64,000 bases of DNA from Parietaria judaica (lineage: Eukaryota; Streptophyta; Magnoliopsida; Rosales; Urticaceae), in contig OX940863.1 in NCBI GenBank assembly GCA_954871525.1, forward strand, positions 40,224,501-40,288,500, in the 5' to 3' direction. Both the position numbers and the translations under genes were made by a program. Of this stretch, positions 45,950 to 57,363 are shown piece by piece; positions within the stretch are counted from its first letter, which is position 1, and every line of letters begins with the position of its first letter. The notes below the pieces were generated by a model. It was not told the origin of the DNA. It made no database searches and saw only the letters and a program-made list of their open reading frames with translations.

Positions 45950-47720
45950 AGTATTCACCGAAGAGGTAGGTAAACCCACAGGAAGCGCTCGTCCCGCAGG
46001 AGCTGTATCCCTCGCATTAACCGGGGACTTTTCCATAGTCGGACACTGCGTAGGGGCCCTAAAGGGATTGGCACCTGAATAGGCAACAGGTAGTTGAATG
46101 TCTCTTCTGTAACACTGTGGTGTCGTCAGCAACCCTGATAAGCGGAGAAAAAAATCTCTGCGTTGACCAAAGTCTGAGCCTCAATAAAGGCGGAAAGACG
46201 ACCATTCCTCGCTTCATCAACAAAAAAGGCCTCAAAGTCAGTCAAAATGGCAGGAGGCTGACCATTCAGAGGCAAGAATAACGTGCTGAATTCCGAGGTG
46301 CAGACCCAAGGAAGTGGACAGGGGCCCACACCCAAAATGATCGCCAGTCGTCACAAGGTCGGGTGTGGGTAATCCCCAATCTGAGGGTCAGGGTAGTCAT
46401 CAGATAAGAGCCCTCCATACCAGATCGCTCATAAAAGCTGAAAATTTCCCTGAATCGCCTGACAATCAAAGAGCGGCCTAAATGGTGGTGCCATTGGGCA
46501 TCATCCGGAACGCCGGGAACCACATCGAAACCAAGAGGTTCTGTACAAAGGGATGGAAAGGAAGCCTCATTCCGAGGCAATGACTCTCCAAATGGATAAG
46601 CACAAACCATGGCACAACAATGCTGGGAAGATCCCCAGCGAAAGGGAGGCAAAGGCCTCGTATTCACGAAAGCATATTGTCGTAGAACGACCCAACCTCT
46701 TGGCAGTGACGTAACTCGGCATGTCCAGCTTTAGGAAAATAAGCGCATCATAATCGGCGCCTTGACACTCGTCGGTTGCAAAGCCATACGCGCTATCTTC
46801 GAAATAATCATAAAGAACTGAGTATTTGTTCGAACGGTTGCCAAGGCCCTTGCCCGAAACTTGGTACCCCGCGCGAGTTCTCGCCAGAAAGAGCCGATAT
46901 TGAACCCCCCCTCTTCGGAGACGTCGAGGCCGGGGGAATCATCATCCAAAGGTCCTTGCCCGACCTCGAGGCAGCAGGCTCAAGGCAAGGGATAGTGGTT
47001 CCTTCGCCATTAGAAAACCCTTGCCTAGAAGAAGCCAACGCCGAATCAGCTCGGCAATCGGAGACCCAGAGCTCTCAAAATAAAAATAAAAACATCGTTA
47101 AACACTTTTGCGTGACTTCGACTGTCGACATTGACAAAGCAAACACCACAATCGGACGCTCGGCTTTAGCCGAAAGTTCAGGTAAAATGGTTGTGACCAG
47201 AAATTAAGGTGAAAGGCATCACCAAACACCGCTTGCATGGCGACACCAACACGGAGGTCGCTACTCAAAAGTGTCGCCGCCACCTCGCCGAAATGCATTG
47301 TCGTCGTTGGAGCACCTCCAAAGCCCGTCGCCGTCGAGGCGACATTAAACACCTCATCGGTAAAAAATCACCGGAAACCCCAAAACCGCAGCAAGTCGGA
47401 GCAGCCACCGAAGGATTGCAGCCATCGTGGTCACAACGGTTGCCGCCTGAGGACGAGGCACATTGGGAGCCGGGGCCGAAGTCGCGACGATCGTTGCGCC
47501 GAGGCCAAAATTTGGCCTCGGCTGGCGACGAATGAAGGGGACCACCATCAGGCGGTCATCCGGGATGGCGCCGCAGACTTCCACCGCCAGGGAGGTGGCA
47601 TTCGGCGTGCCAGAGTATGCCGCGCCATACCGAGCCGCGGCTGCCGCTAAACGACGTCCACGCCGAGGCCGAGTTCAGCTTCGGTCACCATGGACGCCAG
47701 GATTTCAATCCTAGTACCTC
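45950..47720 (-). pseudogene. Remnant of an antisense extra ORF of a Tat-type gypsy element
   Basis: G/C-rich sequence unlike its neighbours. Minus-strand frames include a low-complexity amino part (47580-46810), then FSFYERSGMEGSYLMTTLTL followed by RLGI and PCDDWRSFWVWAPVHF near 46350. A comparable SRWVWVPSEYL segment is found in the antisense ORF of gypsy 2, and this layout matches the putative gypsy-type transposon protein family (Transposase_28-like). Several frames are needed, so it is broken. The copia LTR cuts it at 45937 and gypsy 2 is inserted upstream at 47864/60757. Assignment rests on remembered family features and is moderate. Confidence 0.5.
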
Positions 47721-47859
47721 CACCTGCGATAAAAATTTCCTCCAACGTCAATGAGGCATCCTCATGGCTCGCTGGAGTTACATGAACACCGTTCGATGTA
47801 AAAATTCACAAAAATTGACTCTAGGTCTGAGGAAAACTCATAAGGTCAATGCTGGGGAG

Positions 47860-47864
47860 ATTAC
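47860..47864. repeat. 5-bp target site duplication of gypsy 2, left (ATTAC)
   Basis: ATTAC directly precedes the LTR end TGTTGATGCTG and is repeated at 60757-60761 after the other LTR. Confidence 0.92.
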
Positions 47865-48915
47865 TGTTGATGCTGAAAATTTGATCAATCACTGGAGCGG
47901 CCCAAGAGCTTGGTTTAAGTCGGGCCCAACGTCATTTGTTGACTTTGAGTGGGCTGAGAGTTTTGACCCTTCGCACTTCCGGGTCAAACAGACCCTCCAC
48001 TGACCGTGGACCAGAAATCTGGGTTTTATCCGCTACCTGTAGCCTCGAGGCCTGGAATGGACAAGGCCCGGGAACAGGTTTGGGACACCCCTAAGTCTGG
48101 TCTCCACTTAGGGGGGATCAGAGTAATAACCTTTTGGTGGGCCCTGATAGATCTGACCTTCGACCTGCGTCACGGATCCTGATCCGGGTCCTCGGTCTAT
48201 CCGTAAAGTCGGTATATCTGCCTGAGATAATAGACTTAAGGATAGCACGAGCACCACGTAGACCTAGAAACATGGAAGGGAAGGTTGTAAATCATGTCAG
48301 AACTTTTTTAAGGGCTTCCGCTCTATATCGACTTCCTCGTATTCGAACCTGAGTAAATATAACCCACGGTCAAAGAGAACCGGGGAGGGCGGAGGGGGGG
48401 GGGGGGGAGCCCCCGAATTCACCTCCAACGCTCAACATTAGTGTAATATTTGAGGGGGGTGTTTAGAGGGTGCTCGAGAGAGTTTTGGTCGAGTTCCGTT
48501 GAGAGAAAGTGAGTTACCGTTTAACTGAAATTGAGTTTCTATTTATAAAGGATTCCGGGGGTTAAAATGCAATCATAAATTACTCTGGGAGGCCCCCGGG
48601 GCAATATTATATAGTTTTTTGGGTCCCCCGAACCATCCCAATCCAATGGGCCCGACCACGTCGCCATCAGACGCTCCACGTGCCTGCACGCGCCCGGGAA
48701 AGGCGGGCTGTGTCTGCCCACGCGCTGGAGGATGTGGACAAACCAAAGTGCTCCCGGGTCCTTTAAGGACTCCTGGAGCGTCTCAAGGCCGTTTTTTAGC
48801 GTCTGGACACTTTATTTTGCGAAAACGGACCTCGGATGAGCATTTTAACCGAAATTGACCTAAATTAATTAGGAGAAAAATTATAGAAAATCAATTCCGT
48901 AAAATACCCGTAACA
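47865..48915 (-). repeat. gypsy 2 3' LTR, 1,051 bp
   Basis: On the minus strand starts TGTTACGGGTATTTTACGG and ends TTTTCAGCATCAACA. Nearly identical to the other LTR where they align, but it lacks three blocks present there (about 62 bp near 60448, about 60 bp near 60560 and about 30 bp near 60700). It has a long G run near 48398. Confidence 0.93.
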
Positions 48916-48958
48916 TTAACCCCCCAATTTCGCGGAAATTTTTTATTTCCGAGAAACT
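48916..48958 (-). promoter_or_regulatory. Hairpin and polypurine tract before the gypsy 2 3' LTR
   Basis: Minus strand: AGTTTCTCGGAAAT (48958-48945), loop of five A, ATTTCCGCGAAATT (48939-48926), then GGGGGGTTAA (48925-48916) and the LTR. The 14-position stem has one mismatch and one G-T pair. Compared with gypsy 1 the stem has paired changes (GGGA/TCCC there, GGAAAT/ATTTCC here). Confidence 0.75.
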
Positions 48959-49229
48959 ATAAATGGAAGGTGGCCGTTGATTTGGATTCATAAAGCGCAT
49001 TTCCACGTGAAAGCTACGGTGAATAGTGGAAAGTCAAGAGGTGCGATTTTTGAAATTCCGTAACTTCCATCTCGGATAGCTTTTTTGAAGTTCCTTTTTT
49101 GCAACGGCATCGTTATCTCGTCTATTGACTTTACTATTTCACGAGTTTCGTTTTAATTTTCGAAAAAAAAAATTGTTTTTGAGTCGAATTCCAAAAACGA
49201 AGAACTTTCTCGCTCCGATCCCATGAAGA

Positions 49230-52030
49230 TCCAAAAGGATTTTGGCTGAACCACTATGCCGGAGCTTACCGTCGTCGGAGAAGACCGCCGCCATGACCAA
49301 CGAGATGAGGCGAGCTCACTGGAGGAGGTCGGGGTCGTGGCTCGCGCAGTGGGAGCTCGATGGAGCACGGAGTCGGGGAGGTTGGGCTTGTAGGGGCTCG
49401 GCACCGAGCTCGCCGGGATCAACGCCGCGGGGCTCGTCGTCGGCGATGGTGGGCGTGGTGATGACCGGAGGACCCAGGCGACGAGATCTGTGCCGGTGGC
49501 GCACGACGACGGCGGTGGGGGAGCTTGGTGGAGATTGGGTTTCTCGTGTGACCCTTCGGCCGGTTCGGTCGATCCCACTGTCGCCGGGGACCTCGCCGTG
49601 ACCGGAGAAAGGTTCCCCGGTGGTCGCAGGGGTCTGGCGACCCCGAGGAGGGTGGTGGAGTCCGGTAATGATGCCGGATTTGTGCCGGTGGAGCCGGGCT
49701 CGCACGGCGTGCGCGGGGGAGGACCCGATCGGGTTTAGATGTCTCCGGCCCGCCTTACGCTGCCGCCGGGAAGGGTCCGTGATGGTCACGGTACTCCGGT
49801 GTCCCCGACGGTGGCGTCGGGGTGTGGTGGCAGCGCCGTGGGAACGGCGGGAGGATCGGGCCCACGCGGCGTACGCATGGGTGGGTCCGATGTACCCGTG
49901 GTGGGCCCGGGCAACCCCGGGGTGGTCCTTGACGGGATCCACGGTGGCCGTCAATCTCCGGTGATCCTGGCGAGGCGGCTTCCGGGTATCGGTGGTGGCG
50001 GTCCGGGGATTCCGACGAGTTTCTCGGGTTTTGATACGGCTCGGATTTGGTCGGAAAGGCCGAATTTACCTCCGATCCCGTCCGAATACCCTGGTGATCC
50101 AAATTTTTGGCGGACCCTCTTAGATGGTTTTCGAGAGATGTCTGCATCGTTGGGCTATTCTCCGGCTGAGACAGTAGTTTCGGGGATTACCTCTCGACGT
50201 GACTTATTGATTGATTCGGGAGTGGGTCTGAGATGCCCCGGGGTAGGTTTAGGTACTCGTAGGGCTTTTGCAGGTGCCACTCGTGAGGCCGTTGACGTGG
50301 ATGGATCACGTCATAGTGCCGGCATAGCAGGCGGATCATGCTCGATTTTTGATCGAGTTGTTAGGAGAAGGGTTGGGTGGGGCTTGTTTCTGCCCATCCC
50401 TCCTTTATTAGAACGGCTTTTGGTGTTGATGGGTTTGCATCCACTGCAGCTTAGTCCGGACGTTTATTGATACGACGTGAGCTGCTATTCGATGTGGCGT
50501 GAGGAGCGCGGGCTTCTGCTGTCATTGGATCAGTTTCTGGGACTCTTCTCTTTTCGCCCTTCAGGGGCGAGCGAGGGGTCGAGAGTTGGGTTATTCCTGA
50601 AGCAATTTGGGGCTTCAGGTTTGGTGAGCTTGGTCCGAACCTGGATCCGGATTGGCGTAGTCGGTGGGTGTGGGTCCCAAGCGAGTATTTGGGATCCACC
50701 CCTACGCGATTTGGAACCCCTCTGTCGCGTCTGGGTCCTTCCCCGGGGTATCGAGATCTTGTCAGCTTCTTTGTGACGAGGTCTATCGTCCCTGGGTTCC
50801 TCGCTTTTAATCTGAGGAAGTCGGCGTGGATACGTACGGGGTGGATGCCTTCCCGTGCGTTGTCTGTGTCGTCGCTGGACCTTTATGCAAGGTTCGGCCT
50901 TTTATATGGTCTCTTCTTTTCCTGACTTGTAGTGACCGTTTGTCTTTATTCGCTCTGAGCTGAATTCTGACGTGATTGTTTTTCTTTTGCAGGGATGGAT
51001 AATAACAACCATGAGCTTCCCGGGGGATAGCCTCTAGCCTCCATAATTCCCATTTCAGGTCGTCGGTCCCGTCCGAGGATGATGGCTCAGCTAGTGCCCC
51101 TTGGTGAGGGCTCTGGTTCCGAGGAGCCGACAAGGGCTCCAGTTGTAGGTGGTGTGCTCACCCCCCAGGTATGCGTTTCTTATTACCTATGATCTGTTTA
51201 TGTTGACTGCTTAGATTTTTTACTGATTTATCTGACGCCTTATTTTCTCCTTGCAGGTCTCTTTCATGCTCCCGCTGCTCCAGTACGGCGGATCTGGTGT
51301 TGGCGCCCATGATCCTGGTGTTGTGGCTTTTCGGTGCCAGGAGCTTGACCTCGCTCGGGATATGCAGAGTTCCGCTGAGAGGGAGACCCGGGAGCTTCGT
51401 TCTCTGCTTGATGCATCTCGTAGCGAGACCAGGGTGGCCGTTCAGTTGATGCGGGACGCCGTCGCTGAGCGCGAGCGTATGGCGGGAGATTTGTCTCGTG
51501 GTTCCGCTGAGTTCTACCATTCTCAGCATATGCTTGTTGAGGCTCGGGGGCTGCTGGCTTCTGCTGAGGGTCGGGTTACTGGACTGCTCTCTACGCTGGC
51601 ATTGAGATATGCCGAGGCTGCCCAGGCCTTCAGCGTGTCTGAGCAGCGAGCCTTTTTGATGTATTGGAACGGCTTTGCCCGTAGTTTCTGAGCTCTCGTC
51701 TGGGAGAACCGCGGGGTTCATCTCTCCACCCAGTTTGTGGAGGATCAGATGATGCCCTCGGATATCCGTCTTTCGTTGCAGCCCACTCTGGATGTGATTC
51801 CTCCGGCTCTTCCGAAGCTTGAAGGGGCACCGATTCACTCTGAGCCATTCCTCGAAGGCAACTTCGAGGCTTTGGAAGCCTGTGCCAGCACCTCTAGTTG
51901 GGTACCCGGTGCTGACGATCCTGATTTCCATGGTACAAAAGCAAGGCCTAGTGTTCCGGTGGTCGACGATGTCGTGGCTGCCGAGCCCGACGACCAGGCT
52001 GGAGCAGGAGGGCGTGGAGATGACGTATAG
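49230..52030 (+). pseudogene. Antisense extra ORF of gypsy 2, spliced, Transposase_28-like
   Basis: Runs opposite to gag-pol. A G/C-rich G/P/R-rich leader (49230-49990) precedes an open frame (49739-50470) with PPIPSEYPGDPNFW and PPLLERLLVLMGLHPLQLSP. A single TGA (50468-50470) separates it from the in-frame continuation YDVSCYSMWREERGLLLSLD ... LGLFSFR; after a shift near 50650 comes SRWVWVPSEYL. Likely introns end TTTTGCAG|G near 50993 and lie at CCAG|GTATGC (51169) to CCTTGCAG (51256). The last exons (51257-51691 and 51737-52030, same frame with one TGA) encode a coiled coil (LARDMQSSAERETRELRSLL). This matches the putative gypsy-type transposon protein family in plant Tat elements. Its function is unknown; splice sites show it is designed to be transcribed on its own. 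Confidence 0.65.
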
Positions 52031-52332
52031 TAACTATGATGGCCTTTGCGGATAGCCTCTTATGTATTGTATGGCAACCGCCTAGCGTATCTCTTTTGCA
52101 TTATTAGACTTTATAGTTGTATTCACTGCCGTATGTGGCGCGGTTTTTTAATGCGCCCTTGGGAGTGCTCAGAGGTCAGATGATCTTCCTGGCTCTGCCA
52201 GACTACTGTGACCTTTGTATTGTCACGTATATATATGCGTGCTATGTTGACCCGAGATTGTTGATCTCCTTATGAGCTTCTTATGCGTCGGCGTTGTGTC
52301 AGCTTTTTTAGGTCTGAGTTTTGGCGATGTCT

Positions 52333-53400
52333 GTGCTAGAAGCGATCTGTAATCTCGGAGCCAGGTCACGCTTTGTCGAGCGTTTAAGAACCCTGGTCTT
52401 ATTTCAAGATGCGCTTTGTGAGCGACTTCTAATCTTTGAGCCAGGTCACACTTTGTTGAGTGTTTAAGAGCCCTGGTCTTATTTCAAGATACGCTTTGTG
52501 AGCGACTTGTAATCTTGGAGCCGGGTCACATTTTGTTGAGTGTTTAAGAGCCCTGGTCTTATTTCAAGATGCGCTTTGTGAGCGACTTGTAATCTTGGAG
52601 CTAGGTCACGCTTTGTTGAGCATTTAAGAGCCCTAGTCTTATTTCAAGATGCGCTTTGTGAGCAACTTGTAATCTTGGAGCCAGGTCACGCTTTGTTGAG
52701 TGTTTAAGATCCCTGGTCTTATTTCAAGATGCGCTTTGTGAGCGACTTGTAATCTTGGAGCCAGGTCACGCTTTGTTGAGCGTTTAAGATCCCTGGTCTT
52801 ATTTCAAGATGCGCTTTGTGAGCGACATGTAATCTTGGAGCCAGGTCACACTTTGTTGAGCGTTTAAGAGCCCTGGTCTTATTTCAATATGCGCTTTGTG
52901 AGCGACATGTAATCTTCGAGCCAGGTCACGCTTTGTTGAGCGTTTAAGAGCAATGGTCTTATTACAAGATGCGCTTTGTGAGCGACTTGTAATCTTGGAG
53001 TCAGGTCACGCTTTGTTGATCGTTTAAGAGCCCTGGTCTTATTTCAATATGCGCTTTGTGAGCGACTTGTAATCTTGGAGCTAGGTCACGCTTTGTTGAG
53101 TATTTAAGAGCCCTGGTCTTATTTCGAGATGCGCTTTGTGAGCGACTTGTAATCTTGGAGCCAGGTCACGCTTTGTTGAGCGTTTAAGAGCCCTGGTCTT
53201 ATTTCAAGATGCGCTTTGTGAGCGACCTGTAATCTTGGAGCCAGGTCACACTTCGTTGAGCGTTTAAGAGCCATGGTCTTATTTCAAGATGCGCTTTGTG
53301 AGCGACTTGTAATCTTGGAGTCGGGTCACGCTTTGTTGAGCGTTTAAGAGCCTTGGTCGTATTTCAAGATGCACTTTGTGAGCGACTTGTACCGAGTGAC
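52333..53400 (-). repeat. 80-bp tandem array in gypsy 2, about 13 units
   Basis: The word CCCTGGTCTT or a close variant recurs exactly every 80 bp at 52391, 52471, 52551 and so on to 53351, with no length change. Each unit contains GCGCTTTGTGAGCGACTTGT and CACGCTTTGTTGAGCGTTTA. It lies between the integrase end and the antisense ORF. Tandem arrays in this part of Tat elements are known and can seed genomic satellites. It is not CRISPR: the whole unit is conserved. Confidence 0.95.
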
Positions 53401-53723
53401 GCATTTGTTAGGCGCTCGGGTTTTTTTTTTTGTAGCTCTTTCTCTCTTTCTCCCTATTAACCCCCTAGTTTTTTAATAATCTGTAAGGTCTATGAAGAAA
53501 CTCATCTTTGGAGACAGCAATTCTTGAGAACAAGAAAGTTTTTCATATATTGCTTGGCGCTTCGTGTGGCGCTCTTCTTTTACATATACTGGCAATCGGG
53601 GCTATTCCCGTGTCAGTGGTACATCTGGATTTTTGTGGTGACGGACTTGGCTTTTTCTTAGCTTCAGGTTGGATCTTAGTTTCATCTACCTTCAGCTATT
53701 TTTTAGCCCTAGCCCTGTTGGGC
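53401..53723. other. Non-coding sequence between the 80-bp array and integrase of gypsy 2
   Basis: It contains a T-run near 53423-53433 and no convincing coding frame. The plus-strand frame from 53508 is the antisense of the integrase tail and is not a gene. Confidence 0.5.
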
Positions 53724-54720
53724 TCACTGATGATACTGCTTCAGGTGTTCGACCTTCCAGGGCTGGGGGATTTCGCTACCCCTCATTTCCTGCAGTCGGT
53801 ATGTTCCGTCCCGAATCACCTTAGAGATGCGGTATGGGCCTTCCCAAGTTGGCCCGAGGACTCCGGCGCCGAGGACTTGGGTGTTTTGGCTTACTTTTCT
53901 CAGGACCAGGCTTCCTTCCAAAAAGTGTCTCGCCTTGACCTTGGAGTTGTAGTAGCGTTCTACAATCCAGTTTTGAGCAACCAGTCGAGTGTATGCCTCA
54001 TTTCGCTTTTCCTCGAGGAGGTCGAGCTCTTATCGCAGTGCTTCGTCGTTGCGTTCTTCATCGAAGAACTCGACTCGTGGCGAGGGGACGCTTATCTCAG
54101 CGGGGATGACTGCCTCGACTCCATAGGTTAGGGTGAATAGGGTTTCACCAGTGGCGTTGCGTGTGGTGGTTCGATAGGCCCAGAGTACCGAGGGTAGCTC
54201 TTCTGCCCACTTGCCTCTTTTCTCGTCGAGTTTCTTTTTCAGGATGGTCTTGATGTCTTTGTTGACTGATTCGACTTGGCCATTTGCTTGGGGGTAGATA
54301 GGCGATGAGTAGGTGTTGTTGATTCTGAGATTTTGGCAAAAAGATCGGAGGTCGACGTTATCAAACTGTTTCCCATTATCGGTTATCAGCGAGGCGGGAA
54401 TCCCGTGCCGGCAAATGATGTTGCGCCAGATGATGTTTGTTGTATTCTTCTGGGTGATTTTTGCGATCGGTTCCGCCTCGACCCACTTAGTGAAGTAGTC
54501 GATGGCTATTATCGTGTATTCGACGCCTCCTGGGGCTTTTGGCAGTTTCCCAATCAGGTCGATTCCCCATTTGGCGAATGGTCGTGGGACCATCACCGGG
54601 CATAGCGGAAATTCGGGCTGACAAAGTATTTTGGCGAATCGCTGGCACTTGTCGCACTTGCGGGATATCTCGTTGGCATCCTTTTTCAGGGACGGCCAAA
54701 AATAGCCTTGTTTGAGGGCT
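53724..54720 (-). CDS. gypsy 2 integrase
   Basis: Reads ISRKCDKCQRFAKIL (end of the HHCC zinc module, about 54670), then WGIDLIGKLPKAPGG (first D), EYTIIAIDYFTKWVEAEPIA, ITDNGKQFDN (second D) and NTYSSPIYPQANGQVE (E), giving the DDE triad. The frame 54596-54030 is uninterrupted. The C-terminal module (VLGPTWEGPYRISKVIRDGT ... PWKVEHLKQYHQ, stop at 53724) is reached through another frame after about 54030. Integrase joins element cDNA to the chromosome. The catalytic core looks intact; the C-terminal shift probably disables the protein. It is homologous to the split gypsy 1 integrase. Confidence 0.9.
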
Positions 54721-55271
54721 TTAAGGGCGAGAGACCGTCCGACGTAGTGGTTGCCACAGAATCCTTCATGGATTTCTCGGAGGTCGAGATTAGCGTCGTC
54801 CTCAGGGAGGCATTTGAGAAGAGGCTACATGAACCCGCATTTGTAAAGATCGGCGTTGTTCATCACGTATCTAGTTGCTCGAAACTTGAGTTATCTCGCT
54901 TCGCTTCGGTCGGCAGGGAGGGTGCCGTGTTCCAGATATTTGACGATTGGAGTCATCCAGTCGTTCGGCGCTTTGTCGGTGGTGGTGAGACTTTGAGATT
55001 TCTCGATGGATGGTCGTTCGAGGGCTTCGATAGGAACCTTTCCTAGCTCCTCGTCATTGGCGCCTGAAGCCATTCTGGCCAATGTGTCGGCCTCAGAGTT
55101 TTTGGCTAGTGGTATCTGAGTGATCTCATACCAGGCTAGGAACTCCAAGCGGCGTTGCGCCTCGGCCAGGTACGCTATCATGTTTTCTTCCTTTGCTTGA
55201 TACTCTTGTTTAACGATCAGCTGAGAGTCACAGTGGATTCGCAGGTTTTTTGCTTTGAGCTTCTGGGCGAT

Positions 55272-55580
55272 CTAGAGTCCGGCCAACAATGCCTCGTATT
55301 CTGCTTTGTTGTTTGAGGCTTTGAACCCGAAAAGGATGGCGTAGCGAAGCTTCCCGCCCTTGGGGTTGGTGAATAGGATACCTGCCCCCGAGCCGTGGGC
55401 GTTTGAGGCGCCGTCGACGTGTAGGCTCCAGATGGGTCTGTTGGGGCTTCCTTTTTGCTTGGCAGCCTGAGGTAGCCTGTCAAGCTCTTGAGTATCGTAT
55501 GTGAATTCGGCGATGAAGTCTGTGATGGCCTGCCCTTTGATGGCGACTCGAGGCTGATACTCTACGCCGTACTTTCCCAA
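55272..55580 (-). CDS. gypsy 2 second RNase H (Tat-type)
   Basis: Open frame with GVEYQPRVAIKGQAITDFIA, WSLHVDGASNAHGSGAGILF and KASNNKAEYEALLAGL. The DGAS and AEYEALL motifs carry the catalytic D and E of an archaeal-type RNase H. A stop after GL (near 55272) and frame changes further on (SEADTLARMA near 55090) show damage. In Tat elements this extra domain lies between the standard RNase H and integrase, as here. RNase H degrades the RNA strand of the DNA-RNA hybrid. Confidence 0.88.
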   Translation of the reverse strand: MGKYGVEYQPRVAIKGQAITDFIAEFTYDTQELDRLPQAAKQKGSPNRPIWSLHVDGASNAHGSGAGILFTNPKGGKLRYAILFGFKASNNKAEYEALLAGL

Positions 55581-55589
55581 TTATTGTGA

Positions 55590-57363
55590 CCAGATCGCCA
55601 TTCGTGACGAGATGCCTTTGAGGATTCCTTTTCGTACGGGGTGATCTGTCCGTACTACGATTTGGTGTACTTGAAAGTAAGGGCGGAGCTTCTTGGCGGT
55701 GGTGATCAGTGCGAGCGCCAGCTTTTCGATCTGCGTGTAGCGCGTCTCGGCATTGAGGAGAGCTTTGCTGACGTAGTAGATAGGTAGTTGTTTTTTTCTT
55801 CTTCTCGGACCAGGACGGTGCTGACGGCCCTGGATGATACAGACATGTAGAGGAATAATGTCTCTTCATCATTCGGCTTCGACAGAAGAGGAGGCGACCC
55901 GAGGTATGCTTTTAGCTCTTAGAAAGTGGCTTCGCATTTCTCGTCCCAGGTGAAGTTCTTTCCGCCTTTGAGGGCTTGGAAGAAGGGTTGACATCGATCT
56001 GTGGCTTTCGACACGAATCGGCCTAGGGCGTTGATGTGTCCGTTGAGACTCTGGACCTCATTTATCTTTTGAGGGCTCTTCATCTCGATTAGGGCTCGGA
56101 TCTTTTCAGGGTTTGCCTCGATTCCTCGTCGGTTGATGATGAATCCTAGGAATTTCCCAGATTCGACCCCGAACGCGCACTTGGCGGGATTCAAGCGCTC
56201 ATCTGATATCTTCGGAGAAGCCTGAATGTTTCTCGAAGGTCTTTGATATGGTCGGTCTCTTTGAGGCTTTTGATAATCATGTCATCGACATAGACTTCCA
56301 TAGTTTTCCCGATGAGTGGGGCAAACATCCGGTTTACCAAACACTGGTGTGTGGCCCCAGTATTCTTGAGTCCGAATGGCATGACTTTGTAGCAGTAGAG
56401 GCCGCGGTCGGTAATGAATGTCGTGTGGACCTGGTAGGGATCGTGCATCCAAATTTGGTTGTACCCAGAGTAGGCGTCCATCATGCTCATGAGCTGGTGG
56501 CCGGCGGTTGCATCCACTAGCTGGTCGATCCTTGGGAGTGGGAAGCACTCTTTTGGGCATGTTGCGTTGAGGTCAGAGTAATCTATACAGATCCGCCATT
56601 TGTCGTTGGGCTTTTTGACCATTACGACGTTAGATACCCAGTCTGGGTATGTCACTTCCGTGACGAAGTCTGCGGTGATGAGTTTGCTGACCTCTTCGTT
56701 GATGGCCTGGTACCTTTCAAGATTGAACGCCCGTCGACGTTGTATCTTCGGGGTTTTTCCTTTCTCGATGTTGAGTCTGTGGACAGCGACTTCAGGATCA
56801 ATTCCTGGTATGTCGGCGTGCGACCAGGCGAAGACATCTTTGAATTCTCGCAAGAAGGCGATCAATTGTATTTTTATTATAACCGGCAGTTGGGCGCCAA
56901 TTGAAATGGTTCTCTCAGGTTTGTCTTCGTCTAACGTGACTTGAGTCACATCGGAGGAAGGTTCCATGGTGGGCTTGCGTCTCTCGTCTCGGGGGTCGAG
57001 CTCGCTGAACATTCGTGTCTCCTTGGGGTTGGTTACGGGCTCATCGTACAGCCGATGAATAGCGTGGATGACTAACTTGTTTCTTCCGTCTCTGGTTCCC
57101 TGGGCGTAGCATGTTCTGGATTCCTGTTGGCTCCCCTTCATAGTCCCTATCCCGTTTTCCGTTGGGAATTTTACGAGTAGGTGAAATGTGGAGATGATGG
57201 CCTGGAGTTTTTGAGATACGGTCTTCCCATGATTATGTTGTAAGACGATGGTTGGTCCACCACGAGGTACCTGATCATTTTGGTGATCAGGGCCCCGTCG
57301 TCTTACCCGAATGTCGTGGGTAGGGTTATGGCCCCTTCCACGAGGACTGGTTTCCCGTTGCAC
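55590..57363 (-). CDS. gypsy 2 reverse transcriptase and RNase H
   Basis: The long frame 57363-56191 holds DVFAWSHADIPGIDPEVAVH, VVMVKKPNDKWRICIDYSDL, DAYSGYNQIWMHDP and the catalytic YVDDMIIKS (near 56285). After a shift it continues at 56194-55919 (MNPAKCAFGVESGKFLGFII ... FTWDEKCEATF). RNase H follows in another frame (YVSKALLNAETRYTQIEKLA, then RTDHPVRKG, near 55770-55620). The first 80 or so residues of the open frame are out of register with the true protein, which starts near DVTQVTLDEDKPERTI. The enzyme copies element RNA into cDNA. Frameshifts at about 56190 and 55920 and a stop near 55585 break the polyprotein. Confidence 0.9.

Noticed and set aside
49242..50147. Minus-strand R/P/H-rich ORFs opposite the gypsy 2 antisense gene
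   Set aside because: G/C-rich leader yields open frames on both strands; only the plus-strand frame connects to conserved segments and splice sites.
52333..53400. CRISPR-like array of 80-bp repeats
   Set aside because: The whole 80-bp unit is conserved; no repeat-spacer alternation and no cas genes. It is the tandem array of a gypsy element.
53508..54131. 207-residue plus-strand ORF with hydrophobic segments
   Set aside because: It is the antisense of the integrase C-terminus, which is clearly coded on the minus strand.
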